64,000 bases of DNA from Cryobacterium zongtaii. Lineage in GTDB: Bacteria > Actinomycetota > Actinomycetes > Actinomycetales > Microbacteriaceae. This document shows, in pieces, positions 33,452-41,984 of the stretch. The DNA is taken from contig NZ_PPXD01000005.1 in the NCBI RefSeq assembly GCF_002909375.1, positions 262,273 to 326,272 on the forward strand, written 5' to 3'. A program made the translations under genes and the position numbers. The notes under the pieces were generated by a model. The model had not been told where the DNA came from, made no database searches, and saw only the letters and a program-made list of their open reading frames with translations. Within the stretch, counting starts at the first letter, position 1. The number at the start of each line of letters is the position of its first letter.

Positions 33452-34779
33452 CCATCGCATCGGTCGACCGCACCATCCGTCTGATCAGCACGGGCAAGAG
33501 CACGGGCAGCACCTGCACCCCCGACCTCGCCGTCGACCCGTGGTACTTCGACGACAAGGCCCCCGGCTACGGCCCCGGCTCCTCGATGGGCGACGTCATC
33601 CCCGCCGGATCCCCCCGCCAGGGCGAGCTGCCCGCGCGCTACCGCACGGCTTCCAACGGCGAACTGGGCGACTGGATCCGCGCCGCCAAGGCCACCCTGG
33701 GCGACCGCGTTGTGGTGCTCGGCCACTTCTACCAGCGCGAAGAGGTGCTGCAGCACGCCGACTTCATCGGCGACTCCTTCCAGCTCGCCGTGGCCACCCA
33801 GAGCCGGCCGGATGCCGAAGCCATCGTCTTCTGCGGCGTGCACTTCATGGCCGAGACCGCCGACCTGCTCTCCCGCCCCGAGCAGGCCGTGATCCTGCCC
33901 AACCTCGCCGCCGGCTGCTCGATGGCCGACATGGCCGACATCGACTCCGTCACCGAGTGCTGGGAACAGCTCGAAGAGCTCTACGGCACCGAACCGGATG
34001 CCGACGGGCGCGTCCCGGTGATCCCCGTCACCTACATGAACTCCTCCGCGGCGCTCAAGGGCTTCTGCGGCGAGCACGGCGGCATTGTCTGCACCTCCTC
34101 GAACGCCGAGACCGTGCTGAAGTGGGCCTTCGAGCGCGGCCAGCGGGTGCTGTTCTTCCCCGACCAGCACCTGGGCCGCAATACCGCCAAGGCCATGGGC
34201 GTTCCCCTCGAGCGGATGCCGATGTGGAACCCGCGCAAGGCCCTCGGCGGCAACACCGAGGCCGAACTCGAGAACTCGCAGGTGATCCTCTGGCACGGCT
34301 TCTGCAGCGTGCACCGCCGCTTCACCGTCGAGCAGATCGAGACTGCCCGCGTTGAGCACCCGGGCGTGCGCGTGATCGTGCACCCCGAGTGCCCGATGGC
34401 GGTCGTGGATGCGGCAGATGAATACGGTTCCACCGACTACATCGCCAAGGCCATCGCGGCCGCACCGGCCGGGTCGACGTTCGCGATCGGCACCGAGATC
34501 AACCTCGTGCAGCGCCTCGCCGCCCAGTACCCGCAGCACACCATCTTCTGCCTCGACCCTGTCGTCTGCCCGTGCTCCACCATGTACCGCATCCACTCCG
34601 GCTACCTGGCCTGGGTACTGGAGGCTCTCGTGGGCGGCGACGGCGTGCCGGCGGAGGTGCTCAACCGCATCACGGTCGCCGACGACGTCGCCGGGCACGC
34701 CAGGGTGGCGCTCGAACGGATGCTCGCCGCCAAGCCGCCCGCCGCCGGTCCCGTCGCCCCCGTCGTGACCGGAGCCTGA
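33448..34779 (+). CDS. nadA: Quinolinate synthase
   Basis: This 443-residue [4Fe-4S] enzyme condenses iminoaspartate with dihydroxyacetone phosphate to give quinolinate. Seen: VVLGHFYQREEVLQHADFIG, cluster Cys in IVFCGVHFMAETA, the substrate motif TYMNSSAALKGFCG, the second Cys in ILWHGFCSVHRRF, HPECPMAVVDAAD, and the C-terminal VCPCSTMYRIHSGYL. An open frame upstream runs through nrtR; ATG 33448 is chosen for GAGGAG at 33436-33441 and the ATGA overlap. The N-terminal ~60 residues exceed the short archaeal forms but fit actinobacterial NadA. Confidence 0.96.
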   Translation: MTIASVDRTIRLISTGKSTGSTCTPDLAVDPWYFDDKAPGYGPGSSMGDVIPAGSPRQGELPARYRTASNGELGDWIRAAKATLGDRVVVLGHFYQREEVLQHADFIGDSFQLAVATQSRPDAEAIVFCGVHFMAETADLLSRPEQAVILPNLAAGCSMADMADIDSVTECWEQLEELYGTEPDADGRVPVIPVTYMNSSAALKGFCGEHGGIVCTSSNAETVLKWAFERGQRVLFFPDQHLGRNTAKAMGVPLERMPMWNPRKALGGNTEAELENSQVILWHGFCSVHRRFTVEQIETARVEHPGVRVIVHPECPMAVVDAADEYGSTDYIAKAIAAAPAGSTFAIGTEINLVQRLAAQYPQHTIFCLDPVVCPCSTMYRIHSGYLAWVLEALVGGDGVPAEVLNRITVADDVAGHARVALERMLAAKPPAAGPVAPVVTGA

Positions 34780-34781
34780 CC

Positions 34782-36404
34782 ATGACGCGCGTGCTGGTCG
34801 TCGGCAGCGGCCTCGCCGGGCTGATCGCCGCGGTGCGGGCAACCGATGCCGGCCACCGGGTAACCCTGGTGACCAAGGCCGCCCTTTCCGACAGCAACAC
34901 CCGCTACGCCCAGGGCGGCATCGCCGCGGCGTTGTTCCCCGACGACTCCACCGACGCGCACATCCTCGACACCCTGCGCGCCGGCGCCGGACTCTGCGAC
35001 CCCGCTGCCGTGCGGGTGCTCTGCGAGGAAGGCCCGGCCCGGGTGCGCGACCTGATCCGGTTCGGCGTCGATTTCGACCGCGACGAATCGGGCATCACCC
35101 GTGGGCTCGAGGCCGCGCACTCCAGGTCCAGGGTGTTGCACGCCGGCGGCGACGCCACCGGCGCCGCCATCGAGACCGCGCTGGTGGCCACTGTGCAGGA
35201 GCGCGCCAAGCGCGCCCACGCCCTCGGCGGCGACCAGATCACCATCCACGAACACACCATGCTCGTCGACCTGATCGTGACCGACGGCCCCGGCACGGTC
35301 CGGGTGACCGGCGCGATGCTGCTCGGGCCGGACGGCACCCAGCACGCGGTCGCCGCCGACGCCGTGATCCTCGCCACCGGAGGCGCGGGAGCGTTATACC
35401 GGCACACGACCAACCCGGCCATCGCCACCGGCGACGGTGTCGCCGCCGCCTGGCGGGCCGGCGCTGCCGTCGCCGACGTCGAGTTCTACCAGTTCCACCC
35501 GACCGCGCTCGCGGTGCCCGGCACCCCGCTGGTGTCGGAGGCCGTTCGCGGCGAGGGCGCCGTGCTGCTCACCAGCACCGGTGAACGGTTCATGCCGGCC
35601 ATCCACCCGGATGCCGAGCTCGCGCCCCGCGACATCGTGGCGCGCAGCATCGCCGCCCAGATGAAAAAGCAGGGCGGCGCCCCGGTGCTGCTGGACGCCA
35701 CCGGGCTCGGCCGTGACCTGCTCGAGAGCCGGTTCCCCACCATCACGGCCGCCTGCCGCGCCGCCGGGCTGGACTGGGCGGTGCAACCGATTCCGGTCGC
35801 TCCGGCCGCGCACTACTGGATGGGCGGAGTCGCCACCGACTGCTGGGGCCGCACCTCGCTGGCCGGCCTCTACGCGGTGGGTGAGGTGGCCCGCACCGGA
35901 GCGCACGGCGCGAACCGGCTGGCATCCAACTCGTTGCTCGAAGCCGCTGTCTTCGCCGATCGGGCCGTGCGCGCGCTCGACGCTGAGGAGCAGCGACCGC
36001 CGCTGTTCGACGACCTCGAGGCAGTTGCCGAACTCGGCAGCGACCCGGATGAGGCCGGCACGCTCGTCGAGCGCAGCACCCTGCAGGAGCTGCTCTGGGA
36101 GGCCGCCGGAGTGCACAGGTCCGGCTCTGGCCTGACCCGGGCCGCCGTGACACTGGCCGGGTGGCGGGCCGTCGACCGGGCCAGGGCCACTGTCGCCGAG
36201 CTCGAGACGGGCAACCTGCTCGACCTCGGCCGCCTGATCGTGGCCGCAGCCCTGGCCCGCGAGGAATCCCGCGGCGCCCACCACCGCGCTGACTTCCCAG
36301 ACAGCCGCCTGGAACTCGCCCGGCCGCGCTTCACCCGGCACCCGGCGTCGACCCGCCCTCTTCTCACAGTTCCATCGCAGCCTTCGGAGGCCATCGCATG
36401 CTGA
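34782..36404 (+). CDS. nadB: L-aspartate oxidase
   Basis: A 540-residue FAD flavoprotein that oxidises L-aspartate to iminoaspartate for NadA. Seen: VLVVGSGLAGLIAA dinucleotide-binding motif, DSNTRYAQGGIAAA, SRSRVLHAGGDATG, the catalytic region FHPTALAVPGTPLVSEAVRG with the active His, and GANRLASNSLLEA. ATG 34782 starts 2 bases after the nadA stop; the longer open frame upstream lies inside nadA and is rejected. Its stop overlaps nadC by 7 bases. Confidence 0.96.
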   Translation: MTRVLVVGSGLAGLIAAVRATDAGHRVTLVTKAALSDSNTRYAQGGIAAALFPDDSTDAHILDTLRAGAGLCDPAAVRVLCEEGPARVRDLIRFGVDFDRDESGITRGLEAAHSRSRVLHAGGDATGAAIETALVATVQERAKRAHALGGDQITIHEHTMLVDLIVTDGPGTVRVTGAMLLGPDGTQHAVAADAVILATGGAGALYRHTTNPAIATGDGVAAAWRAGAAVADVEFYQFHPTALAVPGTPLVSEAVRGEGAVLLTSTGERFMPAIHPDAELAPRDIVARSIAAQMKKQGGAPVLLDATGLGRDLLESRFPTITAACRAAGLDWAVQPIPVAPAAHYWMGGVATDCWGRTSLAGLYAVGEVARTGAHGANRLASNSLLEAAVFADRAVRALDAEEQRPPLFDDLEAVAELGSDPDEAGTLVERSTLQELLWEAAGVHRSGSGLTRAAVTLAGWRAVDRARATVAELETGNLLDLGRLIVAAALAREESRGAHHRADFPDSRLELARPRFTRHPASTRPLLTVPSQPSEAIAC

Positions 36405-37258
36405 CCACACACTCCATCGACACCGTCGTGCGGGCCGCCCTTGACGAGGACGCCCCGTGGGGCGACCTCACCAGCGAGATGCTGATCCCCGCCGACGCCG
36501 TCGCCACCGCCCAGCTGGTGGCCAGGGAAGCCGGCGTGTTCAGCGGCGGGGCCGTGTTCGCTGCGGCGTTCCGACTGGTCGACCCACGCATCGCGGTGCA
36601 CCTCCACGTCACCGACGGCGCCGCCTTCGCTGCGGGCGACCTGCTCGCCGAGGCGTCCGGCCCGGCCCGCGGCATCCTGCAGGCCGAACGGATCGGACTG
36701 AACTTCGTGCAGCGGATGAGCGGCATCGCCGCCCTCACCGCCCGGTACGTGGCTGAGACCGCCGGCACCGCGGCCCGCATCGTCGACACCCGCAAAACCA
36801 CACCCGGCCTGCGCGCGTTCGAACGCCAGGCCGTGCGCGACGGTGGCGGCCACAACCACCGGTTCAGCCTCTCCGACGCCGTGATGGCCAAGGACAACCA
36901 CCTTGCTGTGCTGAGCGCCGGCGGCATCGGCCTCACCGAGGCGCTGCTGGCCGTACGCGCCAAGCTCTCGCACACCACCCACTTCGAGGTCGAGGTGGAC
37001 ACCCTCGAGCAGATCGAACCCGTGCTCGCGGCCGGCATCGACACCATCATGCTCGACAATTTCGACGCCGACAGCCTCCGCGAGGGCGTGCGCCTGGTCG
37101 CCGGCCGGGCCATCGTGGAGGCCAGCGGCGGCGTCTCGCTCGACACCGTCAGACGCATCGCGGAGTCCGGCGTCGACGTCATCTCGGTGGGCGCCCTCAC
37201 CCACAGCGTTCGCTCGCTCGACCTGGGCCTGGACGTGGTGATCCTCACCGAGGATTGA
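36398..37258 (+). CDS. nadC: Nicotinate-nucleotide pyrophosphorylase (quinolinate phosphoribosyltransferase)
   Basis: A 286-residue enzyme converting quinolinate and PRPP to nicotinate mononucleotide and CO2. Seen: EDAPWGDLTSEM, LNFVQRMSGIAALTARYV, the DTRKTTPGLRAFERQAV phosphate/quinolinate-binding motif, GGGHNHRFSLSDAVMAKDNH, FEVEVDTLEQ and the closing SGGVSLDTVRRIAESGVD phosphate loop. GGAGG at 36386-36390 precedes ATG 36398. Coupled to nadB by overlap. Confidence 0.97.
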   Translation: MLTTHSIDTVVRAALDEDAPWGDLTSEMLIPADAVATAQLVAREAGVFSGGAVFAAAFRLVDPRIAVHLHVTDGAAFAAGDLLAEASGPARGILQAERIGLNFVQRMSGIAALTARYVAETAGTAARIVDTRKTTPGLRAFERQAVRDGGGHNHRFSLSDAVMAKDNHLAVLSAGGIGLTEALLAVRAKLSHTTHFEVEVDTLEQIEPVLAAGIDTIMLDNFDADSLREGVRLVAGRAIVEASGGVSLDTVRRIAESGVDVISVGALTHSVRSLDLGLDVVILTED

Positions 37259-37286
37259 CCACCCGTTCCCCGAACCCGGAGCAGCC

Positions 37287-38429
37287 ATGATTTACCTGGA
37301 CAACGCCGCGACGACGCCGCTGCGCCGCGAGGTCGCCGAAGCCATCTGGCCGGTCATGACCCGCGGCTTCGGCAACCCGTCCAGCCACCACCGGGTGGGT
37401 GAGGCCGCGGCCGCCACGCTGAAGGCCGCCCGCGCCCGCATCGCCCGGGTGCTCGGCTGCCGGCCCGGCGAGATCACCCTCACCGGCGGCGGCACCGAGG
37501 CCGCCAACCTCGCGGTGAAGGGCCTCGCCCTGGGCTCCCCGCGCGGCCGGCACATCGTTACCACCGCCCTCGAGCACGAGGCCGTGCTCGAGTCCTGCGA
37601 CTATCTGCGCCGGCTGCACGGCTTCGAGATCACCCTGCTGACCACGGATGCCTCCGGCCGGGTCGATCCCGCCGAGCTCGCCAGGGTTCTTCGGCCCGAC
37701 TCCACCCTCGTCACCGTGCACTACGCCAACAACGAGATCGGCACTGTGCAGCCCATCCGGGAACTCGCCGCCATCGCCCGCGCGGCCGGTGTGCCGTTCC
37801 ACACCGACGCCGTGCAGGCCGCCGGCTGGCTGGAGCTGAACGCCGTCGACCTCGGCGTCGACGCGCTGAGCATCTCAGGACACAAGCTCGGCGCGCCCCA
37901 GGGCGTCGGCGCGCTGTACCTGCGCGGTCGCCTGCAGGTCGAACCGGTGCTGCACGGCGGCGGCCAGGAGCGCGGCAGGCGCAGCGGCACCGAGAACGTG
38001 GCCGGGGCCGTGGGGCTCGCGGTGGCCCTCGACCTGGCCGAGGCCGAACGGCGGGAGCTCGCGCCCGCCCTGACCGTGCTCCGCGACGGTTTCGTCGCGG
38101 CGGTCCTGGAGAGCACCCCCGGCGCGGCGCTGACCGGGGACCCGCTGCACCGGCTGCCCGGCCATGCTTCGTTCACCTTCGCAGGCACCGGCGGCGAGGC
38201 CGTGCTGCTCGAGCTCGAACGCCACGATATCGTCTGCTCGAGCGGGTCGGCCTGTGCCGCCGGCAGCGACGAGGCGTCACACGTGCTCACGGCCCTGGGC
38301 ATCCCCGCCGATCTCGCCCAGACCGCTGTGCGGTTCACCCTGTCGGCCACCACCACCGCCGCGGAGCTGACCGAGGCAGCCACCCGGGTGCACGAGGCCG
38401 TCGCCGCCGTGCGCGGCCTGGCCGGCTGA
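37287..38429 (+). CDS. Cysteine desulfurase (NifS/IscS family)
   Basis: A 380-residue PLP enzyme taking sulfur from L-cysteine as a persulfide. Seen: IYLDNAATTPLRREVAEA, GGGTEAANLAVKG, ALEHEAVLE with the PLP-stacking His, the Schiff-base Lys in SISGHKLGAPQG, and the sulfur-accepting Cys in CSSGSACAAGSDEASHVL. It closes the nad operon, 28 bases after nadC, so its likely job is supplying sulfur to the NadA cluster, as with the nifS-like gene beside nad genes in Bacillus. General Fe-S or thiouridine roles remain possible. Confidence 0.93.
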   Translation: MIYLDNAATTPLRREVAEAIWPVMTRGFGNPSSHHRVGEAAAATLKAARARIARVLGCRPGEITLTGGGTEAANLAVKGLALGSPRGRHIVTTALEHEAVLESCDYLRRLHGFEITLLTTDASGRVDPAELARVLRPDSTLVTVHYANNEIGTVQPIRELAAIARAAGVPFHTDAVQAAGWLELNAVDLGVDALSISGHKLGAPQGVGALYLRGRLQVEPVLHGGGQERGRRSGTENVAGAVGLAVALDLAEAERRELAPALTVLRDGFVAAVLESTPGAALTGDPLHRLPGHASFTFAGTGGEAVLLELERHDIVCSSGSACAAGSDEASHVLTALGIPADLAQTAVRFTLSATTTAAELTEAATRVHEAVAAVRGLAG

Positions 38430-38455
38430 CCAGCGCCCCGGCCGCCCCCTCGCTC

Positions 38456-38525
38456 GCAACTGTTCCCGAACCGGACAAGTGCGTCCGGCGCACCGGGCGC
38501 AATTGTCCGAACGGGGCACAGTTGC
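38456..38525. repeat. Interrupted 70-bp inverted repeat between the nad operon and adhE
   Basis: Two nested arm pairs share one exact centre (38490.5): GCAACTGT / ACAGTTGC (38456-38463, 38518-38525) and CGGACAA / TTGTCCG (38472-38478, 38503-38509), with CCC/GGG pairing between them. The core CCGGACAAGT...GGGGCAC (38471-38519) is closely matched by a second copy inside arsA (44757-44806). It lies 26 bases after the desulfurase stop and could also act as a terminator, though no T-tract follows. Confidence 0.7.
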
Positions 38526-38610
38526 GGTGCAGGGCGAACGGATGCTGAACGGGCGCCGAAAGGCAGTGCACGTGGGACCTTTGGCCCGTGTTTTGGGCGT
38601 TCCGGCAGCC

Positions 38611-38616
38611 TATGTT
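38611..38616 (+). promoter_or_regulatory. Putative -10 hexamer of adhE
   Basis: TATGTT fits TANNNT and would give a ~40-base leader that includes the strong AGGAGG before the adhE ATG. The -35 region is unconvincing. No Rex-like operator (TTGTGNNNNNNCACAA type) is seen. Confidence 0.35.
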
Positions 38617-38663
38617 TGAACCAGAGACAAAGATCCCAGATCGGGTTGTCCAGGAGGAAAACT

Positions 38664-41417
38664 ATGACGATCACAGACCAACCAGTCGCCACTCCCATAG
38701 CTACGAAGATCGACACCCTGGTTGCCGCCGGCAACGTCGCGCTGAAGGACTACGCGGACTTCACCCAGGAACAGATCGACTACATCGTCAAGAAGGCCTC
38801 CGTCGCCGCGCTGTCCCAGCACGCCACGCTCGCCGTGCACGCCGTCGCTGAGACCGGCCGTGGAGTCTTCGAAGACAAGGCCGTGAAGAACCTCTTCGCG
38901 TGCGAGCACGTCACCAACAGCATGCAGAACCTCAAGACCGTGGGCATCATCAGCCGCGACGAGCTCACCGGCATCACCGAGATCGCCGAGCCCGTCGGCG
39001 TCATCTGTGGCATCACCCCGGTCACGAACTGTACGTCCACCGCGATCTTCAAGTCGCTCATCGCGCTCAAGACCCGCAACCCCATCATCTTCGGCTTCCA
39101 CCCCGCCGCGCAGGAGTCCTCCGCAGCCGCCGCCCGCGTCGTCCGCGACGCCGCCATCGCAGCAGGCGCACCCGCCAACTGCATCCAGTGGATCGAACAG
39201 CCGTCCCTCGAGGCCTCCACCCTGCTGATGAACCACCCTGGTGTGGCACTCATCCTCGCGACCGGTGGAAACGCCATGGTCCGCGCCGCGTACTCCTGCG
39301 GCAAGCCCGCCCTGGGCGTCGGCGCCGGCAACGTGCCCGCCTTCATCGAGAAGAGCGCCAAGCTCAAGCGTGCCGTCAACGACGTCGTGCTCTCGAAGGC
39401 CTTCGACTACGGCATGATCTGCGCTTCCGAGCAGGCCGTCATCATCGAAGAGCCCCTCTACAACGAGGCCATGGCCGAGTTCAAGATCCTGCACGCCTAC
39501 CGCACCAACGCAGAAGAGAAGGCCCTCCTCGAAGAGTTCATCTTCGGCGTTCAGGCCAACTCGGAGAACTGCGCCGGCGCCAAGCTGAACCCGAACGTCG
39601 TCGGCAAGTCGCCGGTGTGGATCGCACAGCAGGCCGGCTTCAGCGTCCCCGAAGAAACGTCGATCATCCTGGTCGAGGTGTCCGGAGTCGGACCGCACGA
39701 GCCGATGACCCGCGAAAAGCTGGCACCGGTGCTCGCCGTCATGCACGCCAAGGACGCCGAAGAGGGCATCTCGCTCTCCGAGCAGATGGTGGAATTCGAC
39801 GGACTGGGCCACTCGGGCTCGATCCACAGCGAAAACCCCGCGATCATCGAAGAATTCGGCAAGCGCGTCAAGGCTGTCCGCATCATCACCAACGCCCCCA
39901 GCTCGCTCGGTGGCATCGGTGACATTTACAACGCGTTCATCCCCTCGCTCACGCTCGGCTGTGGTTCGTACGGACACAACTCCGTCTCGAACAACGTCTC
40001 GGCGATCAACCTGATCAACATCAAGCGCATCGGCCGGAGGAACAACAACTTGCAGTGGTTCAAGATCCCCGCGAAGACCTACTTCGAGCCGAACGCCATC
40101 CGTTACCTGGCCGACATGCGCGACGTCACCCGGGTCACCATCGTCACCGACTCGACCATGACCCGCCTGGGCTTCGTCGACAAGATCCTCGACGTGCTCA
40201 ACCGCCGCGAGGGCCGCGTTGCCCTGCAGATCATCGACAACGTGCTCCCCGAGCCCACCGTTGCCGCCGTCGAGAAGGGCGCAGAGGAAATGCGCGCCTT
40301 CAAGCCGGACACCATCATCGCCCTCGGTGGCGGTTCGCCGATGGACGCCGCCAAGGTCATGTGGCTGCTGTACGAACACCCCGAAATCGACTTCGCCGAC
40401 ATGAAGGAAAAGTTCTTCGACGTGCGCAAGCGCGCGTTCAAGTTCCCCGACCTCGGTGAGCTCGCCAAGCTGGTCTGCATCCCGACCACCTCGGGCACCG
40501 GTAGCGAGATGACCCCGTTCGCCGTCATCACCGACGACGTCACCGGCGTCAAGTACCCGCTGGCCGACTACGCGCTGATCCCGTCCGTCGCGATCATCGA
40601 TCCCGTGCTCACGGCCATGATGCCGTCGTTCCTCGCCGCAGACTCCGGCTTCGACGCCCTGACCCACGCCACTGAGGCGTATGTCTCGGTGTACGCGAAC
40701 GACTTCACCGACGGCCTCTGCCTGCACGCGATCAAGCTGATCTTCGAGAACATCGAGACCAGCGTCAAGGGCACCATCGGCAGCACCGATGACGCCGTGA
40801 TCAAGGCTCGCGAGAAGATGCACAACGCCGCATCGATCTCCGGTATGGCATTCGGTAACGCCTTCCTGGGCATAGTCCACGCCATGGCTCACGTCACCGG
40901 CGCGCAGCTGCACCTGATCCACGGCCGGGTCAACGCGACCTACCTGCCGCACGTGATCCGGTACAACGGCACCGTACCGACCAAGCTGACCAGCTGGCCC
41001 AAGTACGAGCACTACATCGCCCCGGAGCGCTTCCAGGAAATCGCGAAGCACCTCGGCCTCCCGGCCTCCACCCCGGCCGAGGGCGTCGAGTCCTACGCCA
41101 AGGCCGTCGAGAAGCTGCGCGACCAGGTCGGCATCAAGCCGTCCTTCCAGGCACAGGGTGTGCCGGAAGAGGACTTCATCAGCCGCCTCGACTCGCTCGC
41201 CATGGGCGCCTACGGCGACCAGTGCGCACCCGCCAACCCGCGGATGCCGATGCTCGAGGACATGAAGACCCTCATGGAAGCCGCGTACTACGGCACGTCG
41301 TTCGCCGAGGTTCGCGCCGGACGCGCAGCCGTGGTTGACGCCGCGCACGAGACCGGTGCAGTGGTTGCCGCTCCGACCGAGGACGCCAAGAAGCCCGCCC
41401 GCAAGGCCGGCAAGTAG
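38664..41417 (+). CDS. adhE: Bifunctional aldehyde-alcohol dehydrogenase
   Basis: A 917-residue fusion: residues about 20-460 a CoA-acylating aldehyde dehydrogenase with catalytic Cys253 in YGMICASEQAVI, and residues about 475-900 an iron-dependent alcohol dehydrogenase with GGGSPMDAAKVMW, the cofactor motif PTTSGTGSEMTPFAVITDD and the metal histidines in HATEAY and VHAMAHVTGAQLHLIHGR. It reduces acetyl-CoA to ethanol with two NADH, or runs in reverse. Start ATG 38664 has AGGAGG at 38652-38657. Codon use is strongly biased to C-ending codons, suggesting high expression. A strong terminator follows. Family assemblies (spirosomes) are expected. Confidence 0.96.
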   Translation: MTITDQPVATPIATKIDTLVAAGNVALKDYADFTQEQIDYIVKKASVAALSQHATLAVHAVAETGRGVFEDKAVKNLFACEHVTNSMQNLKTVGIISRDELTGITEIAEPVGVICGITPVTNCTSTAIFKSLIALKTRNPIIFGFHPAAQESSAAAARVVRDAAIAAGAPANCIQWIEQPSLEASTLLMNHPGVALILATGGNAMVRAAYSCGKPALGVGAGNVPAFIEKSAKLKRAVNDVVLSKAFDYGMICASEQAVIIEEPLYNEAMAEFKILHAYRTNAEEKALLEEFIFGVQANSENCAGAKLNPNVVGKSPVWIAQQAGFSVPEETSIILVEVSGVGPHEPMTREKLAPVLAVMHAKDAEEGISLSEQMVEFDGLGHSGSIHSENPAIIEEFGKRVKAVRIITNAPSSLGGIGDIYNAFIPSLTLGCGSYGHNSVSNNVSAINLINIKRIGRRNNNLQWFKIPAKTYFEPNAIRYLADMRDVTRVTIVTDSTMTRLGFVDKILDVLNRREGRVALQIIDNVLPEPTVAAVEKGAEEMRAFKPDTIIALGGGSPMDAAKVMWLLYEHPEIDFADMKEKFFDVRKRAFKFPDLGELAKLVCIPTTSGTGSEMTPFAVITDDVTGVKYPLADYALIPSVAIIDPVLTAMMPSFLAADSGFDALTHATEAYVSVYANDFTDGLCLHAIKLIFENIETSVKGTIGSTDDAVIKAREKMHNAASISGMAFGNAFLGIVHAMAHVTGAQLHLIHGRVNATYLPHVIRYNGTVPTKLTSWPKYEHYIAPERFQEIAKHLGLPASTPAEGVESYAKAVEKLRDQVGIKPSFQAQGVPEEDFISRLDSLAMGAYGDQCAPANPRMPMLEDMKTLMEAAYYGTSFAEVRAGRAAVVDAAHETGAVVAAPTEDAKKPARKAGK

Positions 41418-41460
41418 GCTCCACGCGTCACAGCAACAACCGTTCGACCTGCACCACCAC

Positions 41461-41490
41461 AACGGCCCCGCACTCTCGTGCGGGGCCGTT
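41461..41490 (+). terminator. Terminator after adhE
   Basis: A perfect 13-bp stem, AACGGCCCCGCAC paired with GTGCGGGGCCGTT, around a TCTC loop, 43 bases after the adhE stop, followed by CTGTGTTG. Confidence 0.88.
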
Positions 41491-41556
41491 CTGTGTTGCG
41501 AGAACGGTGCCGGCGGTCGAGGTCGCCAGTCGCTCCTCACCACCCATTGGTGTTAG

Positions 41557-41934
41557 ATGGTCACTGTGGGCAACCCAACTGACACTCCGCACGGCAACGC
41601 TGACGCTGCTGGACCCGATTCAGCCCGCATCCCTCAGGACGAGCAGGACGAGGCTCGAACCTCCAGCCAAGCCGCCCAAGATCAGAAGATCGAAAAGATC
41701 CTGGTGGACGCACACCGACGGGACGATGAGGCCGACATCCGCGATGTCGAGTCTGACAAGCGTGCCGAAGCCGCCGACCTCGAGGCCTTTCTGGACACCA
41801 GCGAAATATATTCAGGCCACGGAGAACGGCGCGCAGCAGCGCTGGACCGCTCCCACGCCAAGAGCGATCGTCAGTCCTCCGCCGACGATCGAGCCGAACT
41901 CACGAAGCACAAAGACACCCCGAACGCGGACTAG
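41557..41934 (+). CDS. Small charged protein, hypothetical
   Basis: A 125-residue highly charged protein (Asp, Glu, Arg, Lys, Ala) without hydrophobic segments; residues about 45-75 (HRRDDEADIRDVESDKRAEA) have a loose A-D-x-R-D pattern seen in long charged helices of some actinobacterial proteins. Likely helical or disordered. No Shine-Dalgarno precedes ATG 41557; an in-frame GTG at 41566 is an alternative. Between the adhE terminator and the convergent arsC-like gene, it appears to be a single-gene unit. I do not recognise it; coding status rests on codon bias and length. Confidence 0.55.
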   Translation: MVTVGNPTDTPHGNADAAGPDSARIPQDEQDEARTSSQAAQDQKIEKILVDAHRRDDEADIRDVESDKRAEAADLEAFLDTSEIYSGHGERRAAALDRSHAKSDRQSSADDRAELTKHKDTPNAD

Positions 41935-41984
41935 CCGAATTCCTGGCGCCACGACGAGGCGGCTGAGCTGCGAGCCGGGTCTGA

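Noticed and set aside
33346..34842. A 498-codon minus-strand frame opposite nadA
   Set aside because: Antisense shadow; NadA motifs are complete on the plus strand.
38640..38663. Possible Rex redox operator before adhE
   Set aside because: No TTGTGAA/TTCACAA-type palindrome is present between 38430 and 38663.
38610..41543. A 977-codon open frame on the minus strand covering all of adhE
   Set aside because: The adhE product matches its family over its whole length; the antisense frame is open because of GC-rich third positions, and its translation is low-complexity Gly/Val/Asp/Arg-rich without domains.
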